NCBI GenBank assembly: GCA_946800325.1
Contig: OX326958.1
Span: forward strand, 4,040,001 to 4,104,000
Length of the DNA: 64,000 bases
Direction of reading: 5' to 3'
Source of the DNA: Luzula sylvatica
Lineage: Eukaryota > Streptophyta > Magnoliopsida > Poales > Juncaceae
Shown here: piece after piece, positions 59,306 through 64,000 of the stretch
Numbering within the stretch: the stretch's first letter is position 1
How the letters are laid out: each line of letters starts with the position of its first letter
Notes under the pieces: generated by a model
Databases searched by the model: none
Seen by the model: the letters and a program-made list of their open reading frames with translations, nothing else
Told to the model about the DNA's origin: nothing
Made by a program: the position numbers and the translations under genes

Positions 59306-62300
59306 GGAGTAAATGAATGCAAGTTATTTGGGCTCCTCAGAGAGTTATAAGATTGTTATGAATCAAAAAACAAACTTTCTTAGTGTTTGTTAAATTTGGT
59401 GAAAAATTATGTAGTAAAAAATACGATACAAATGATCTAAAAACACGTTATTTAAACTCCTCAAAACGTAGAAAGATTGCTATGAATCGAATAGAAAACT
59501 TTCTTAGTGTTTGTACAATTCGGTGAAAAGTTACGTAGTAGAACATTCGATCCAAACCATCTCAAAACACGTTATTTGGGCTCCTCAGAAAATTAAAAGA
59601 TTGTTATGAATCGAAAAACAAACTTTCTTAGTGTTTGTAAAATTTGGTGAAAAATTATGTAGTAAAAAATACGATATAAATGATATAAAAACACGTTATA
59701 TGAACTCAAAACGTAAAAAGATTGCTATGAATAAAATATAAACTTTCTTAGTGTTTGCACAATTTGGTGAAAAGTTGCGTCGTAAAAGATTCGATCCAAA
59801 CCATCTCAAAAACAAGTTATTTGGGCTCCTCGGAGAGTTGTAAGATTGTTATGAATCGAAAAAACAAACTTTCTTAGTGTTTGTGAAAGTTATGTAGTAA
59901 AAGATACGATACAAATGATCTAAAACACGTTATTTGAACTCCTCAAAGCGTAAAAAGATTGCTATGATTCGAAAAGAAAACTTTCCTTAGTGTTTGTACA
60001 ATTTGTTGAAAAGTTTCGTAGTAAAAGATTCTGTTGTTTAATTAACACCTAGAGGGGGGTGAATAGGTAATCCTAAGGTCCAATTTTCGCGGTAATGGAT
60101 ACAATTACAAGTTGGTGCGGAAGCGTAAATAAATTAAATAAAGAGATACAATACCGAAACAAATCACACGCGATATTTGTTTACGGAGTTCGGTGGGTGG
60201 TTGCTTTGTAGCTTTAACTCACCGGCTACTTGCTCAATCGACCGACTCGATTGACTATAAGTACCTACGTCTCCGGAATGCCCTTGCGCTTTTTCGGCTT
60301 TCGATTGAATATCCAACTCAAACAATTACAAGGTTTTGCCTTGATCGATTTACACGAAATGATCGATCAATGACGGTCTTTACAAATAGTAACTAGCCTA
60401 TTACAATTGTACTACTAACGAACTAGTCGTGATCGGTCACGCAAGTTGGGAATCGTTAAGTAGTGGAATCGAAAGTGGATCTAATAATCTCTAAGAATGT
60501 TTAGATGATTAAGCTCAAGATTTAAAGCTAGGATTCTCTCTTTTGATTGGGAAAATATATTAGTTGAGATGATGAGAGAGAATGAGGGAAGAGTTCTATT
60601 TATAGAACACATAGACCCTTCCCTTAATTTGTTTTTTCTGCATAGTCCGTTACAACGGACCATAAGTCAAACTAGCCGTTACGGTTGTTATATTCGAATT
60701 ATTACACAGTCCGTTACAACGGAATACATGTCCGTTATAACGGAAGTCTGTGTTAGGAAGTTCGTTGCAACGAACTGACAAGTCCGTTACAACGGACCTC
60801 ATACTGTGACTTCACTTCAGTTTGATTTTTATTTGCGTTATAACGGAGAATACTCCGTTACAACGTTGAGAGGCTTTCCGTTGTAACGGATTGGTTGATC
60901 CGTTACAACGGACACGGACATGGAGAGGAAAGTGTTATACTGAAGTGAATTCAATGTCCGTTATAACGGACATATATGTCCGTTGTAACAGACATAGTTC
61001 TGTGACACCCTTCAAGTTTGGATTTAATTAGCGTTATAACGGACATTATTCCGTTACAACGCTTTGGTGGTGTCCGTTATAACGGACTGGTTGATCCGTT
61101 GTAACGGACTATACTGTGTTTTCCAATCCTGAATGGGACGAGCATGTCCGTTATAACGGACAATGATTTCCGTTGTAACGGACATCCTACTATCAGTCTG
61201 ATTTATTATTTCATCATTTTGATGCATTTCGAATATATTTCTTTGACTAATTTTGAGCTTAATAAATCATAAACAAGTTTAGGGATACCTATAAGTTGTT
61301 TTGGTGATTTGTATGATTTCCCAACTTGCGGAATCTTCGATGCCTTGATGTCTTTACATGATCATGCGTTTTTGTGCCATCGTTTCTTCACCGTCTTGAC
61401 TTGCGACGTCTTGATTCTTCTTTTGATCCTTTTGTGGGTTACGTCTTCTATCACTATAAGTTTTGCTCCCACAAATAGATTAGTGGTATCGACATTATTT
61501 TGAGATAATCAAACCCTAGGAAATTTGAACCAACAGATTCGATCCAAACCATCTTAAAAACAAGTTATTTGGGCTCCTCAGAGAGTTATAAGATTGTTAT
61601 GAATCGAAAATCAAACTTTCTTAGTGTTTGTAAAATTTGGTGAAAAATTATGTAATAAAAGATACTATACAAATGATCTAAAATCACGTTATTTGAACTC
61701 CTCGAAACGTAAAAAGATTGCTATGAATCGAAAAGAAAACTTTCTTAGTGTTTGTACAATTTGGTGAAAAGTTACGTAGTAAAAGATTCGATCCAAACCT
61801 TCTCGAAAACAAGTTATTTGGGCTCCTCAGAGAGTTATAAGATTGTTATGAATCGAAAAACAAACTTTCTTAGTGTTTGTAAAATTTGGTGAAAAGTTAT
61901 GTAGTAAAAGATACGATACAAATGATCCAAAAACACGTTATTTGAACTCCTCAAAATGTAAAAAAGATTGCTATGAATCGAAAATAAATTTTTTCTTAGT
62001 GTTTGTACAATTTGGTGAAAAGTTACGTAGTAGAACATTCGATCCAAACCATCTCAAAACACGTTATTTGGACTCCTCGTAGCGCTAAAAGAATTGTATG
62101 ATTCGAAAAAAAAACTTTCTTAGTGTTTGTAAAATTTGGTGAAAAGTTATGTAGTAAAAGATATGATACAAATGATCTAAAAGCACGTTATTTGAACTCC
62201 TCAAAACATAAAAAGATTGCTATGAATCGAAAAGAAAATTTTCTTAATGCTTGTACAATTTGGTGAAAAATTACGTAGCACAAGATTTGATACAAACCAT

Positions 62301-62715
62301 CTAAAATACAAGTTATTTGGGCTCCTCAGAGAGTTATAAGATTGTTATGAATCGAAAAACAAACATTCTTAGTGTTTGTAAAATTTGGTGAAAAATTATG
62401 TAGTAAAAGATACGATACAAATGATCCAAAAATACTTTATTTGAAGTCCTCAAAACGTAAAAAGATTCTCTAAATCGAAATTTTTTTTTTCTTAGTGTTT
62501 GTTCAATTTCATGAAAAGTTACGTAGTAAAAGATTGGATCCAAAGTAGAAGATTCGATCCAAACCATCTAAAAAACAAGTTATTTGGGCTCCTCAAAGAG
62601 TTATAAGATTGTTATGAATCGAAAAAACAAACTTTCTTAGTGTTTGTAAAATTTGGTGAAAACTTATGTAGTAAACGATGCGATACAAATGACCCAAAAC
62701 ACGTTAGTCTTTGAT
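59306..62715 (+). repeat. Dimeric tandem satellite, ~122-bp monomers
   Basis: About fifteen monomers recur every 120-126 bp, marked by ctttcttagtgtttgt, aatttggtgaaaa and cgttatttg. Two types alternate: one with gagttataagattgttatga and gatacgatacaaatgat, the other with cgtaaaaagattgctatga and gattcgatccaaacc. The higher-order unit is thus about 245 bp. A solo LTR at 60032-61535 splits the array after about six monomers. Confidence 0.92.
60032..61535 (+). mobile_element. Solo LTR, family B, with CCGTTATAACGG dyads
   Basis: Begins TGTTGTTTAATTAACACC and ends TTTGAACCAACA, giving TGTTG...CAACA ends. The 5-bp target duplication GATTC is perfect (60027-60031, 61536-61540). It contains the word CACCTAGAGGGGGGTGAATAG near the start, which I recall from other plant LTRs. 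No coding capacity for gag or pol. Between 60646 and 61185 there are about seventeen copies of the dyad CCGTTAYAACGG or variants. Confidence 0.88.
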
Positions 62716-64000
62716 CCAAAATTTGAATTTTACAAATAAACCCTCGAATTTTGTAACTCTCTCATTTTGATTAAATTCTATATTTTTATTCCATTTTTGT
62801 TTGGGGACAAACAACCTCCAAGTGTGGAGAGATTTGATAAGAAAAAATTTCATCACTTTTTACATACACAAAATATAGAATTTAAACACATAAAAATAAT
62901 TAAAGTATACAAAATATTCATAATTCCAATTTATTGAGATTAAATACTTTAATATGTGTTTTGTACTAATGTTAGGTGAAAAATGTAAAATATCGCAAAA
63001 CCAAAACTGTAGATGGATCCGTCTCGTCTTGACGATCGATTTGATATATCATATGATGATATTTGATGGTAGCATGAGAGAGAAATCGAGCTTTTTCTTC
63101 AAACGGGTCAAAGTGCGTGACCCGTTATACAAATGGACGAACATGGATCAAAAACTGACTCATTTCACCAAGGACAACAAAGTCAACATCCCAAATCACT
63201 CCTCTTTGATATTCTGTCGCAGCCAACACCTAAAATCCGTGTCGTGACCCATTTATTTCCCGGTAATGATCTACCACACCGATGGTTGCATGATGTTTAC
63301 TACACTGGATGTTCATGTGATCAGGTCAATTCCCTGTGACCTGTTCAGAAAGTTGTTTTTCACTCTATTACGACACCAAGACCAAGCAATCCAACGACAC
63401 AGCGGTTGAATTCTGACCAGTCATCAAGCTCCGCTGATCCTCTGTGGTTTCCAGCCTATGTGACCCGTGCTGCAGCACTTTCTCCTCCTATACCTACCCG
63501 GCCGCACGATCGGGTGCTTGGTTGATGCGACAGAATATCAAAAAGTATTTAAACAAACCCCTAACAGACTCAGATCTTCTGTGGACAGTAGAACGTATGG
63601 ACCACGCTGGTACATCCTAAGCTCCATTGTTCACCATGCACAGCACGAACGGATACAAAATCCTCGTCACAGAGTATCGTCAAGAGCAGTTCAAACCCCT
63701 CTTGTAGCCAAGCGAGTTATTATCATCTCCATTTATTTCTTCTATTGGACATGTCTATTTCTAAGTCCAAGAAGGAATTAAACAACAAAACCCAGGCCCA
63801 TCTCTGTCCATTTCTATCGACAATGGAGATGACTTATTTTTTGGGCTGAATGTTTGATGATTTTTAGATGATTTAATCTTGATCCGCGGGGACTATTTTA
63901 GAGGGTATTTTTGAGTTTTGTCAGCAGGCCGATGTCCAAATTTGATGAGGTTTCGATCCTTGGATTCAGCTCAACTTGCTCTACCTTCCCATGCAAGTTG
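62716..64000 (+). other. Possible unidentified gene fragment at window end
   Basis: Composition rises in GC after about 63000. One frame from 63133 reads SKTDSFHQGQQSQHPK, then LPHRWLHDVYYTGCSCDQ; after a possible intron (63324-63345) another reads KVVFHSITTPRPSNPTTQ, then DPLWFPAYVTRAAALS. I recognise no family and the model may be wrong. The remainder (62716-62950) is AT-rich. Confidence 0.25.

Noticed and set aside
60646..61185. Dyad array as a replication origin or phage-type operator set
   Set aside because: It lies within a TG...CA solo LTR with a target duplication in a plant genome; retroelement regulatory sequence is the simpler reading.
59306..62715. Possible CRISPR-like array (regular repeats)
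   Set aside because: Units are ~122 bp and contiguous with no unique spacers; this is eukaryotic satellite DNA.

Overview
This is nuclear DNA of a flowering plant, most likely a eudicot. Genes are split by many GT-AG introns, intergenic DNA is very AT-rich, and the recognisable families (MIKC MADS-box, GDSL esterase/lipase, separase, valyl-tRNA synthetase, CAMTA, ADF, Mutator transposase) are plant-type. I cannot name the species.

Layout. 0-2.4 kb holds a decayed minus-strand Asn/Pro-rich gene remnant split by a 261-bp Mutator-type MITE. 2.6-8.8 kb is a complete five-exon MADS-box gene (+), short and without a clear K-box, resembling the FLC/OsMADS51-like group; its 5-kb first intron carries a hAT element. 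10.5-11.4 kb is a solo LTR full of CGTCATGACG dyads, and 12.0-12.5 kb is another MITE. 13.3-14.5 kb is an open Mutator-transposase derivative (+) that has lost its catalytic core. 15.6-16.9 kb is an intact GDSL esterase/lipase gene (-). 19.4-23.7 kb is a multi-exon valyl-tRNA synthetase pseudogene (-). 24-28 kb is transposon-rich with a diverged duplication. 28.4-32.9 kb (-) holds a 615-residue gene whose C-terminal domain matches plant NT-C2-type proteins, with an internal triplicated exon pair, followed by a proline-coding minisatellite and a broken CAMTA IQ-region fragment. 33-47 kb is nearly all transposon DNA: foldback elements, two Helitrons, a second solo LTR and a two-exon remnant of another MADS gene of the same type as the first. 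47.2-50.3 kb is a TIR-bounded Pack-MULE-like element that carries an ADF pseudogene and ends about 150 bp before the separase start codon. 50.5-58.5 kb is an apparently intact 26-exon separase gene (+, 2034 codons). 59.3-62.7 kb is a dimeric satellite of about 122-bp monomers interrupted by a 1.5-kb solo LTR with a perfect 5-bp target duplication. The last 1.3 kb may hold an unidentified gene fragment.

Genes that look functional: the MADS gene, the GDSL gene, the NT-C2-like C-terminal gene, separase and perhaps the MULE-derived ORF. They show no shared pathway. The strongest unusual signals are the dyad-word arrays in two solo LTRs (half-sites like those of MYB and TGA-bZIP factors), the triplicated exon cassette, the core-deleted MULE ORF, the paired MADS loci and the Pack-MULE next to separase. 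All exon models come from reading splice sites and frames by eye; family assignments rest on remembered motifs, not database searches.
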